Assembly (NCBI RefSeq): GCF_028885415.1
Contig: NZ_CP118527.1
Location: 1 to 64,000 of the forward strand
DNA: 64,000 nt
Direction: 5' to 3'
Source: Streptomyces coeruleorubidus
GTDB lineage: Bacteria; Actinomycetota; Actinomycetes; Streptomycetales; Streptomycetaceae
Below, piece by piece: positions 10,213-17,323 of this stretch. Under the pieces are notes generated by a model. The model did not search any database, was not told the origin of the DNA, and saw only the letters and a list, made by a program, of their open reading frames with translations. Numbering within the stretch: position 1 is the first letter of the stretch; every line of letters starts with the position of its first letter. Position numbers and translations under genes: made by a program.

Positions 10213-11433
10213 GTGGAGCGGCTCCGGGGCGAGTTGGCGGAGTTCGTTGCCGATGTGTTCGGGTCGGTTCCGCGGCGGGATCAGCGGCGGTGGGGCGAGT
10301 GTTATCTGCGGGGCCTGATGCTCGACGGCCGGCGCAAGTCGATCCAGCCGATGGCCGAGCGTCTGCCGGACGGCAATATGCAGGCTCTGCAGCAGTTCGT
10401 GAACCAGTCGCCGTGGGAGTGGACGCCGGTGCGTCAGCGGATCGCCCGACGGTTGTGCGAGGTGATCCAGCCCGAGGTGTGGGTCGTCGACGATGTGTCG
10501 TTCCCCAAGTGCGGCACCGCTTCGGTGGGGGTGGCCCGCCAGTACTGCGGAGCGGTCGGCAAGCGGGCGAACTGCCAGGTCGCGGTCAGTGTCCATGCCG
10601 CCACCGACACTGCCTCGTGCCCGTTGGAGTGGCAGTTGTATCTGCCGCATGAGTGGATGGACGAGCCGGACCGATGCCGCAGGGCAGGAGTCCCCGACGA
10701 CGTGGTGCACCGGGAGAAGTGGCGTCTCGCGCTCGGTCTCCTGGACACACTCGCCGAGTGGCAGTTGAAGGCGCCGGTCGTGGTCGCCGACGCCGGCTAC
10801 GGCGTCAGCACGCCGTTCCGGCTCGGTCTCCAGGAGCGAGGGCTGTCCTATGTCCTGGCCCTGAACGGCAAGGAAGTCGCCCACCCGGAGGATGTTGAGC
10901 CGCACCAGCCTGCTTATGGCGGGCTCGGACCGCCCACCCTTGCCCGCTACCGCACCCCACCGCGAGCCGTCTGCGTCCTCGCAATGGAGGCGGGTGCGCA
11001 GCGGTTCACCGAGGTGACCTGGAGGCAGGGCAGCAAAGGCGCGATGACCTCACGGTTCGCGGTGCTGACGGTGCGGCCCGCGGGCAAGCAGTCCCTGGCC
11101 GCAGCGCAGGAAGCGGGCGGCGGCCGCAACCGGTGGGACGGCGTCCTGCCCGTCCAGACACTCCTCGTCGAATGGCCGGACGGCCAGGACGCTCCGACGG
11201 ACTACTGGATATCGAACCTGCCTGCCACCACACCGGCCGCAGACCTGGTGCGGTGGGCCAAGATGCGCTGGCGCATCGAGCACGACTACCGCGAACTCAA
11301 ACACGGCCTGGGACTGGATCACTTCGAGGGCCGCACCTGGCGCGGCTGGCACCACCACGTCACCCTCGTCACCGCCGCCCAGGCCTTCCTCACCCTCAGG
11401 CGGCTCGACCCAAAAGCCCAGATGCCGGCCTGA
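10213..11433 (+). CDS. IS701 family transposase
   Basis: A 406-residue DDE transposase. The N-terminal region has the family pattern RRDQRRWGECYLRGLMLDGRRK and NMQALQQFVNQSPWEW. The catalytic acidic residues are seen in WVVDDVSFPK, VVVADAGYGVS and WRIEHDYRELKHGLGLDHFEGR. The start is GTG 10213 with AGGTTGGGG just upstream. There are no frameshifts or internal stops, in contrast to the other transposase genes in this window. A 10-bp stem hairpin follows at 11440-11470. Confidence 0.96.
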   Translation: MERLRGELAEFVADVFGSVPRRDQRRWGECYLRGLMLDGRRKSIQPMAERLPDGNMQALQQFVNQSPWEWTPVRQRIARRLCEVIQPEVWVVDDVSFPKCGTASVGVARQYCGAVGKRANCQVAVSVHAATDTASCPLEWQLYLPHEWMDEPDRCRRAGVPDDVVHREKWRLALGLLDTLAEWQLKAPVVVADAGYGVSTPFRLGLQERGLSYVLALNGKEVAHPEDVEPHQPAYGGLGPPTLARYRTPPRAVCVLAMEAGAQRFTEVTWRQGSKGAMTSRFAVLTVRPAGKQSLAAAQEAGGGRNRWDGVLPVQTLLVEWPDGQDAPTDYWISNLPATTPAADLVRWAKMRWRIEHDYRELKHGLGLDHFEGRTWRGWHHHVTLVTAAQAFLTLRRLDPKAQMPA

Positions 11434-11439
11434 CTCTCT

Positions 11440-11470
11440 AGCAGGTCCTCGATGTCCTTCAGGACCTGCT
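11440..11470 (+). terminator. hairpin after the IS701 transposase
   Basis: Perfect 10-bp inverted repeat (AGCAGGTCCT, 11-nt loop, AGGACCTGCT) inside the element, 7 bp after the transposase stop. Confidence 0.6.
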
Positions 11471-11612
11471 GAGGTGCTGGACCGGCATCTGCACCACCTG
11501 CGGCCGACCCCTCACCACACGCAGACACAGAGCCAGAACCTAACGAAGCACTACTAGGTGTGCTGTTTGGGCGATCATGTGACTGCCCCCTGCCTGGGTC
11601 GTTGTTGCGAGC

Positions 11613-12459
11613 ATGGGACGGGGCGATCTGACGGATGCCGAGTGGGAACGGTTGCGGCCGTTCCTGCCGGTGAGCAATGGACGTTGTGGCCGGTGGCGGG
11701 ATCTTCCCGAGAAGTACGGCCCCTGGAAGACCGTCTATGAACGCACCGCCTGTGGTCGGCCGACGGCACGTGGGAGCGTCTGCTGCAGCAGGTCCGGGCC
11801 TGGGCCGACGCCGCGGGCGAGATCGACTGGGACATCTCGGTCGACTTCACCATCGTGCGGGCTCATCAGCACGCGGCCGGTGCCCGGACCGGACCGCCGC
11901 CGGCGCCCGCGTCAAAGGGGGCCGGAACGGCAGAACACCAGGGCGAAACACCGTGGCAGAGCCTGCTCACCCGGCTGGTGGAGGTGGTCCGGTGCACGCG
12001 TCCACTAACGACGAGAGCTGTCTGCCCGATGTGCGGCTGGCTCCAACCCAATTTGTCAGCGGCCGCCATCTGCTCTGCGCCGAGAAGCAGCTCCAGCACG
12101 GCGTCACCGGCTGACGAGGTGAGCCAGGGTTCCTGATCCACGCCGTACCGCCCATCCGCGGCAAGCGCGGACGATCCCGTCAGCGCCCCGACGTCCTCTA
12201 CGCCGACCGCGGTTAGGACCACAACGTCTACCGCCGCCAGGTCCGTGAGCTGCGCATCCGCACACTCATCGCCCGGCGCGGCACCGGGCACGGAAGCGGC
12301 CTGGGCAAGAACCGCTGGGTCGTCGAAGCGGCCTTCGCACTTCTGCGCTGGTTCCGCCGACTGCGTATCCGCTGGGAAATCCGCGCCGACATCGACCAGG
12401 CCTTCCTCACCCTCGGCTGCGCAATCATCTGCTGGCGGCGCCTCAAAGAACAGTGCTGA
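11613..12459 (+). pseudogene. IS5-family transposase remnant
   Basis: Pieces of an IS5/IS427-type transposase are scattered over three frames. The N-terminal motif is LTDAEWERLRPFLPV; middle pieces include a broken VRAHQHAAGA region; the C-terminal DDE region is KNRWVVEAAFALLRWFRRLRIRWE, ending in WRRLKEQC and a TGA at 12457. At least one internal stop (near 12215) and several frame changes are needed to join the pieces, so it is not functional. It begins about 55 bp after the IS701 element and ends 10 bp before the ArsR gene. Confidence 0.75.
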
Positions 12460-12468
12460 TCTGAGCCC

Positions 12469-13448
12469 TCAGCCCGAACCGGCGACCAGCGCCTCGCCGA
12501 GCGGGGTGCGCCGGTAGAGCACCGACCGTCCGGACCGGGCGCGGACGAGCAGCCCCGCGCCTCGCAGGATGGCGAGGTGGTCTCCAACCGCGCCGGGTGC
12601 CATGGCGAGGCTTCGGGCGAGGTGGCTGGTACTGGCCGGGGCGTCCAGCGCCAACAGCAGCCGGGCTCGGGCCCGGCCGACCAGAGCGGTCAGCGCGTCC
12701 GGTTGGGGGACGGTCGCCTGTTCGCCCCACAGGGCGGCGGTGCCGCGGGCAGGATAGACCAAGGTCCTGGGCCAGGGGTCTTCCAGGTGGGCGGCGATAT
12801 TCCCGACGAAGACCGAAGGGATCAGCAGTAGCCCGTCGCCGGCGAGGCGGACGTTTCCGACTGGGGGAAGAAGCCGATCTCGATACCGCCGGCGCGCCAG
12901 GCGATGCTCGGGTGCAGGCTCTCGATGGTCGTGGCCCATCCGTGTTCGCCGATCACACCCACCCGGTGCACGACATCGCGCTCACAGATCGCGCGCAGTT
13001 GCGGCCAGTCCGTGGCGAGTAGCTCGTGCCACGCCTGGTTCATCGCCTCGGCGATCCTGGAGACGGCGTCCGTGGAGTCGAGCACTGCGCGTACGCGGGG
13101 ATCATGGGCGGACGGGCCGGTCGCGGTGGTGGCGAATTCGTGGCGGGCCGCTTCCAGCGGTGTGGCCCGGATCATGGCCAGGTCGTCTGCCCAGGTCTGG
13201 TTGAGGCCGCGCGGGGGCGGGGCGACGAAGTTCGGTCCGGATTGCGGGGTGTGCAGGGCGAGGGCGGCGTCCAGTTCGGTCTCGCGGCGAAGCCGTTCAA
13301 AGGCCGGCAGGAGCCGGGTGGCCCAGGCTCGCGGCAGCTGCCGGTTTTGGCCGGCGAGCGAGCGTAGTAGTAAGCAGAGGTCCATCGCCGGCGACAGTGC
13401 GAAGCGGCTGCGCAACAGGTCCTCGACGGAGACTTCGAAGCGGAGCAC
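12469..13448 (-). CDS. ArsR-type winged-helix regulator with DUF5937 domain (frameshifted)
   Basis: From the ATG at 13448 the protein begins MLRFEVSVEDLLRSRFALS, the DUF5937 N-terminal domain. After about 12855 a second frame gives VFVGNIAAHLEDPWP and the C-terminal ArsR winged helix (STSHLARSLAMAPGAVGDHL, RSGRSVLYRRT). One base restored in the G5 run near 12855 makes 981 nt (326 residues), the family's normal size. It is divergent from the MFS transporter at 13538 with an 89-bp shared promoter region holding an inverted repeat (13479-13498). It is therefore likely to repress the transporter and itself. The ligand is unknown. Confidence 0.8.
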
Positions 13449-13478
13449 CCTGTGATGCTACCGCCGGACGTCTGTTCC

Positions 13479-13498
13479 GATTCGTGCAGCGACGAATC
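13479..13498. promoter_or_regulatory. candidate operator between ArsR-type regulator and MFS gene
   Basis: Inverted repeat GATTCGT-N6-ACGAATC in the short intergenic space of the divergent pair, upstream of both start codons. This is the expected position and symmetry for the winged-helix dimer's own operator. Assignment by position and symmetry only. Confidence 0.5.
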
Positions 13499-13537
13499 AT
13501 TGGTGAGTGGCGTGGGCGCACGGCGAGGCTGGGCGTC

Positions 13538-14869
13538 ATGACCCCAACCGCCGAACCCGCGCAGGTCAACCATCGTGCCACCTACCGGGAGGTGCTGGCC
13601 GAGCCGCGATTCCGGCTGCTCTTCTCGACCCGCGCCGTCGCGATCACTGCGGGCTCGCTGCGGATCACCACGCTCTCGGTGCTGGTCTTCGCGGCCACCG
13701 GCTCCGCGCTGTTGAGCGCACTGGCCTTCGGCATCGGCTTCCTCCCGCAGTTGTTCGGCTCGCTGCTGCTGGGCTCACTGGCCGACCAACTGCCGCCCCG
13801 CGCGCTCATCGCCGGCGGCTACGCCTTGGAGTGCGCCGCCGCCCTGCTGCTCGCACTGGTGCGGATGCCGATCGCGGCAAGCTTCGGTGTCGTGGCGCTG
13901 GTCGCCCTCGCCACACCGGTGTTCGGCGGCGCGTCGAGTCGGCTGGTCGCGCAGTGGCTAAAGGGCGACGCCTATGTACTGGGCCGTTCACTGAACAACA
14001 TCGCCTCCTCTGGCGCGCAATTGTTCGGTCTGGCGCTGGGAGGTGCGGTCGTCGCGGTACTCGGCCCGCACCGGGCGCTCGCGGTAAGCGCCGCCCTCTA
14101 CCTCGGCTGCGCGCTCGCTATCCGCATCCGGCTACCCCGGCTGGAGCTGGGAGAGTTCGGCGGCACACCCGGCAGCGCTCGGGGCGATGGCGGGGCCGTC
14201 CGGGCAAGCCTGCACGGTGTCGGCCTGCTGCTGCGCGGACACACGGTACGACGACTGATGCTGGCCCAGTGGCTACCGCCCGCGTTCGTAGCGGGCGCGG
14301 AAGGTCTGATCGTCGCCTACGCGGGAGGACGCCACTTCGCGCCCGGCTGGTACGCGGTGCTGATGGGCTGTCTGCCGGTCGGCATGCTTGTCGGTGACCT
14401 GCTGGTGGGTCGACTGCTACGGCCACCCACCCGGGAGCGACTGGTAGTCCCGTTGATTGCACTGACGGGACTGCCGCTGGTCGGCTTCGCTACCGAGCCC
14501 GGAGTGGGTGTCTCGTCCTGTCTGCTGCTGCTTTGCGGCTTCGGATTAGCCTACGGTCTCGGCCTGCAACGGCCGTTCCTGGACGCCCTGCCACAGGATG
14601 GCCAGGGCCAGGCCTTCGGTCTGCTCGGCTCCGGCAGCATGACGCTGCAGGGCGTCGGGCCGGCCTGCTTCGGCTCGGTGGCCGCAGGCATCGGAACAGG
14701 CGGCGCAATCGCCCTGGCAGGCGGCGCGGCGGTGCTTACCGCCGGCTGGATTCTCACCTGGCACCCGCCCACCTCCCCGGTCCCCGTCCCGAACTACTCA
14801 ACGGGATCAGAGAACGGCACCGAACAGCATGCGTGTAGTTCTCCTGCGCAGTTGTGTCAGGAGTCCTGA
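13538..14869 (+). CDS. MFS transporter
   Basis: A 443-residue membrane protein with about 12 hydrophobic segments (for example SVLVFAATGSALLSALAFG, ALAFGIGFLPQLFGSLLLG). The inter-helix loop LADQLPPRALIAGGY replaces the common DRxGRR motif of MFS loop 2-3. The start is ATG 13538, just beyond the divergent ArsR gene. It is likely a drug/metabolite exporter induced when the regulator is released. The last 40 residues (after WHPPTSPVP) are hydrophilic and may be an extension caused by a late frame change. Confidence 0.85.
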   Translation: MTPTAEPAQVNHRATYREVLAEPRFRLLFSTRAVAITAGSLRITTLSVLVFAATGSALLSALAFGIGFLPQLFGSLLLGSLADQLPPRALIAGGYALECAAALLLALVRMPIAASFGVVALVALATPVFGGASSRLVAQWLKGDAYVLGRSLNNIASSGAQLFGLALGGAVVAVLGPHRALAVSAALYLGCALAIRIRLPRLELGEFGGTPGSARGDGGAVRASLHGVGLLLRGHTVRRLMLAQWLPPAFVAGAEGLIVAYAGGRHFAPGWYAVLMGCLPVGMLVGDLLVGRLLRPPTRERLVVPLIALTGLPLVGFATEPGVGVSSCLLLLCGFGLAYGLGLQRPFLDALPQDGQGQAFGLLGSGSMTLQGVGPACFGSVAAGIGTGGAIALAGGAAVLTAGWILTWHPPTSPVPVPNYSTGSENGTEQHACSSPAQLCQES

Positions 14870-14946
14870 GCCTCGGCTCTGCCAGCCGTTGCGGACCACG
14901 TACGGGATCTTGAGACCACGAACAGCCCAAGGAAGGTTCATGCCGC

Positions 14947-15531
14947 ATGATCGATGAATTCGCGAAGGACAACCTGCACGGGAGACTGCGGCGGGACCGC
15001 GAGGCGCTGCTCTGGAAACTCGACGGCTTGTCCGAATACGACGCCCGCAGACCTTTGACAGCGACCGGGACCAACCTCCTCGGCCTGGTCAAACACGTGG
15101 CCACCGTCGAGGCCAGGTACTTCGGCGAGGTCTTCGACCGCCCTTCCCCGGAACCGCTGTCCCGGTGGCAGGACCACGACGGCAGCGATCAGTGGGCGAC
15201 CGAGGACGAGACCCGCGATCAGATCATCGGGTTCTACCGGCGCACGTGGGAACACTCGGACGCGACGATCAACGAGTTCCCCCTCGACGCCCCCGGCCAC
15301 GTGCCGTGGTGGCCGGAGCCTTGTCCCAACACGAACCTGTTCGCCATCATGGTCCATGTCCTCGGCGAATCCATCCGGCATGCCGGGCACGCCGACATCC
15401 TGCGCGAGGGTCTCGACGGCCGGACCGGGGTGCGCGCCGAAAACGAGCAGCAGATCGACGAGGAAGCCCGTGCAGCCTACTGCGCGAAGATCGAGCAGGC
15501 CGCCAGGTCGGCCGCATCAATCAAGGCTTAG
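14947..15531 (+). CDS. DinB-family (DUF664) protein
   Basis: A 194-residue four-helix DinB-like protein. It has the histidine pattern of the metal site: VKHVATVEARYF near residue 45, MVHVLGESIRHAGHADILRE near 140. Actinobacterial members of this fold include mycothiol-dependent enzymes. The start ATG 14947 follows AGGAAGG. The gene lies downstream of the MFS gene, separated by 77 bp. The reaction cannot be assigned from sequence. Confidence 0.85.
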   Translation: MIDEFAKDNLHGRLRRDREALLWKLDGLSEYDARRPLTATGTNLLGLVKHVATVEARYFGEVFDRPSPEPLSRWQDHDGSDQWATEDETRDQIIGFYRRTWEHSDATINEFPLDAPGHVPWWPEPCPNTNLFAIMVHVLGESIRHAGHADILREGLDGRTGVRAENEQQIDEEARAAYCAKIEQAARSAASIKA

Positions 15532-15536
15532 TCGGA

Positions 15537-15607
15537 CATATCAGGCAGCCTGACATCGGCTCCCCTACCGGCGCTTGCGATTTCCGAGCACCCGGCCACC
15601 TGATATG
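15537..15607. repeat. 9-bp inverted repeat (CATATCAGG ... CCTGATATG)
   Basis: Arms at 15537-15545 and 15599-15607 flank 53 bp just before the Tn3 fragment. It could be remnant ends of a small mobile element or a weak terminator. Confidence 0.3.
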
Positions 15608-15630
15608 CCCGCGTCACCCGATGTGGGCGT

Positions 15631-15797
15631 TCAGTCCGCGACTTCGTCGTCCTCGTCCAGCTCGAGCGCGTCCGCGTCGCTCAGCGGGCGCCGGGCGCCG
15701 GCGGCCGGGGTCGAGGCGGTGAAGCTGTAGCGGCCGAGCAGGTTCAGGTTGCGGAGAGGGGAGAGCCGGGTGATGTCCTCCTCGCGGATGGGACCGG
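15631..15797 (-). pseudogene. Tn3-family transposase, C-terminal fragment
   Basis: The last ~54 codons match the Tn3 TnpA C-terminus: REEDITRLSPLRNLNLLGRY followed by SFTAS and an acidic tail ELDEDDEVAD, stop at 15631-15633. Upstream (above 15797) the sequence changes abruptly to an IS5-type fragment on the other strand. Only the tail of the transposase survives. Confidence 0.7.
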
Positions 15798-16100
15798 CTG
15801 CTGACTCACGTGCAGCAGCATTCCGACGCCGTTGGCGCGGTCGACTGGACGGTGGTGTGCATCGACTCCACGACCGTGCGGGCCCACCAGCACGCGGCCG
15901 GGGCCCGGAACGGGGGCCCTGGCCGGGCCAGGCGATCGGTCGGTCCCGCGGCGGGTTGACCACGAAGGCCCACCTTGCCTGCGCCGGCCGCGGTCGGCCC
16001 TTGGTCTTCACCCTCACCGGCGGCAACGTCAACGTCTGCACCCAGTTCGAAGCCGTGATGGCCCGCATCCGGGTGCCGGGGGCGGGCCCTCACCCTCGCC
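15793..16100 (+). pseudogene. IS5-family transposase fragment
   Basis: Central part of an IS5-type DDE transposase in two frames: VDWTVVCIDSTTVRAHQHAAG (catalytic Asp region), then LTTKAHLACAGRGRPLVFTL and GGNVNVCTQFEAVMARIRVP. Both ends are missing. It differs in detail from the remnant at 11.6-12.5 kb but belongs to the same family. Confidence 0.7.
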
Positions 16101-16216
16101 TGCCTACGGCTCCCCACTGTTCTGGTGGGGGCGTTCGTGCTGAGCCGCACGGCCGATCCTCCCCGGCAGGACCGTGGCCTGGACCCGGTGGCGGAGTCCC
16201 AGCGGGAGTGGCGCCG

Positions 16217-17323
16217 TCAGGGCGCTTGTTGTCGGCGTTCCCAGAACGGGTGCTCCGGCCAGCGCTGTTCCTGGCCGTAGGTCTCGGCGTGATGCCGCTC
16301 GTAGGCGTCCGTGATCCGCTGCAGGAACAGGGAGTAGTCCGCGAGGGCGGCCGTCTCGCCGGACAGGCACAGGTCGACGGTCCGCCCGGCGCGGGCTCCC
16401 GTGTGCAGGGCCGTGAGGATGCCCTGGGAGGAGAGCGGGTCGAAGGCGAGGGCGGCGTCCCCGGCGGCGATCCATCCGGGACCCGCCGCAGGGGACAGAC
16501 GAAGCCCGTGGGCCGCGGTCCAGCGGGGCGCGGGGGCGTGGGCCGGGTCGTAGCCGTCGAGGCGGATACGGACATGGCGGGTGGTCCCGATCGCGTCGAG
16601 GAACCCCTCGGCGGTACGCAGGGCGGAGTCGGTCAGGTCCGCGTCGGTGAGGTATGCGACCAGTCGCCCGGCCGGGACCCTGGCCGTGTACCACCAGCCG
16701 CCGGGGACCGCCTCGACGAGGGTGCGCAGCTCCGCGTCCTCGGTGCGATGACCGGGGAGCCGACGTCCGAACAGGGCGAACACGGCCATGAGCCGGTCCT
16801 GCTTGCGGCGCCGGCCGCGTCGGCGGCCGATCACGGCGCGGCGGCCGGTGGCGTCCACGACCCAGTCGCAGCGCACCTCTTCGAGGCGGCCGTCTCCGCG
16901 GATCAGGACGCGCCGGTCCCCCACGTGCGTGAGGTGCGGCACGGCCTCGGCCCGGCGCAGCTCGGCACCGGCTGTCCCGGCGGCGCTCCGCAGGAACGCG
17001 TCGAACCGGGTCCTGTCGAGGTGCCAGCCGTGTCCGTGCGGGTCATGGAGGTGGCTGCGGCCGTGCAGTTGCTTCGATCCCCAGGAGGCGTAGGTCCCCA
17101 CGCACCGCAGGTGCGGGCCTGTGGCGAACTCGGGCCACAGGCCCAGATCGTGCAGCAGCGGCCGGGCCGCGGGCAGCAGGGTCTCGCCGATGCGGAACGG
17201 GGACGACGCTGGGCCGCCCGTGCCCTTGTCGACGAGCAGGACACGGCGGCCGGCCCGTGCCAGTACCAGTGCCGCGACGGCGCCTGCCGGACCGCCTCCG
17301 GCCACGATCACCTCGAAGGTCAC
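16217..17323 (-). CDS. lodB: LodB-type FAD-dependent oxidoreductase
   Basis: A 368-residue flavoprotein of the group that matures CTQ-dependent LodA oxidases. The dinucleotide fold is at the N-terminus (VIVAGGGPAGAVAALVLARAG), the second FAD motif is at about residue 275 (GWIAAGDAALAFDPLSSQGI), and a halogenase/monooxygenase-like WVVDATGRRAVIGR lies between. The start is a GTG (17321-17323) overlapping the TGA stop of the LodA fusion gene by four bases (GTGA), with AGGAG upstream, so translation is coupled. Family knowledge says LodB forms the cysteine tryptophylquinone in LodA; that role here is inferred from the pairing. The frame is intact. Confidence 0.85.
   Translation of the reverse strand: MTFEVIVAGGGPAGAVAALVLARAGRRVLLVDKGTGGPASSPFRIGETLLPAARPLLHDLGLWPEFATGPHLRCVGTYASWGSKQLHGRSHLHDPHGHGWHLDRTRFDAFLRSAAGTAGAELRRAEAVPHLTHVGDRRVLIRGDGRLEEVRCDWVVDATGRRAVIGRRRGRRRKQDRLMAVFALFGRRLPGHRTEDAELRTLVEAVPGGWWYTARVPAGRLVAYLTDADLTDSALRTAEGFLDAIGTTRHVRIRLDGYDPAHAPAPRWTAAHGLRLSPAAGPGWIAAGDAALAFDPLSSQGILTALHTGARAGRTVDLCLSGETAALADYSLFLQRITDAYERHHAETYGQEQRWPEHPFWERRQQAP

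Larger units (their letters stand above)
10143..11557 (+). mobile_element. complete IS701-family insertion sequence with CTAG target duplication
   Basis: The element itself spans 10147-11553 (1407 bp). Its ends are perfect 13-bp inverted repeats (TAGTGCTTCGTTA at 10147 and its complement ending at 11553); pairing continues for 3 more bases past one mismatch. Both ends are flanked by CTAG (10143-10146 and 11554-11557), the 4-bp target duplication typical of IS701 elements. It contains one intact transposase gene and looks potentially active. Insertion occurred exactly at the stop codon of the upstream GNAT gene. Confidence 0.9.

Noticed and set aside
15537..15607. Inverted repeat considered as complete MITE ends
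   Set aside because: Only 9 bp of inverted match and no target duplication seen; kept as a low-confidence repeat.
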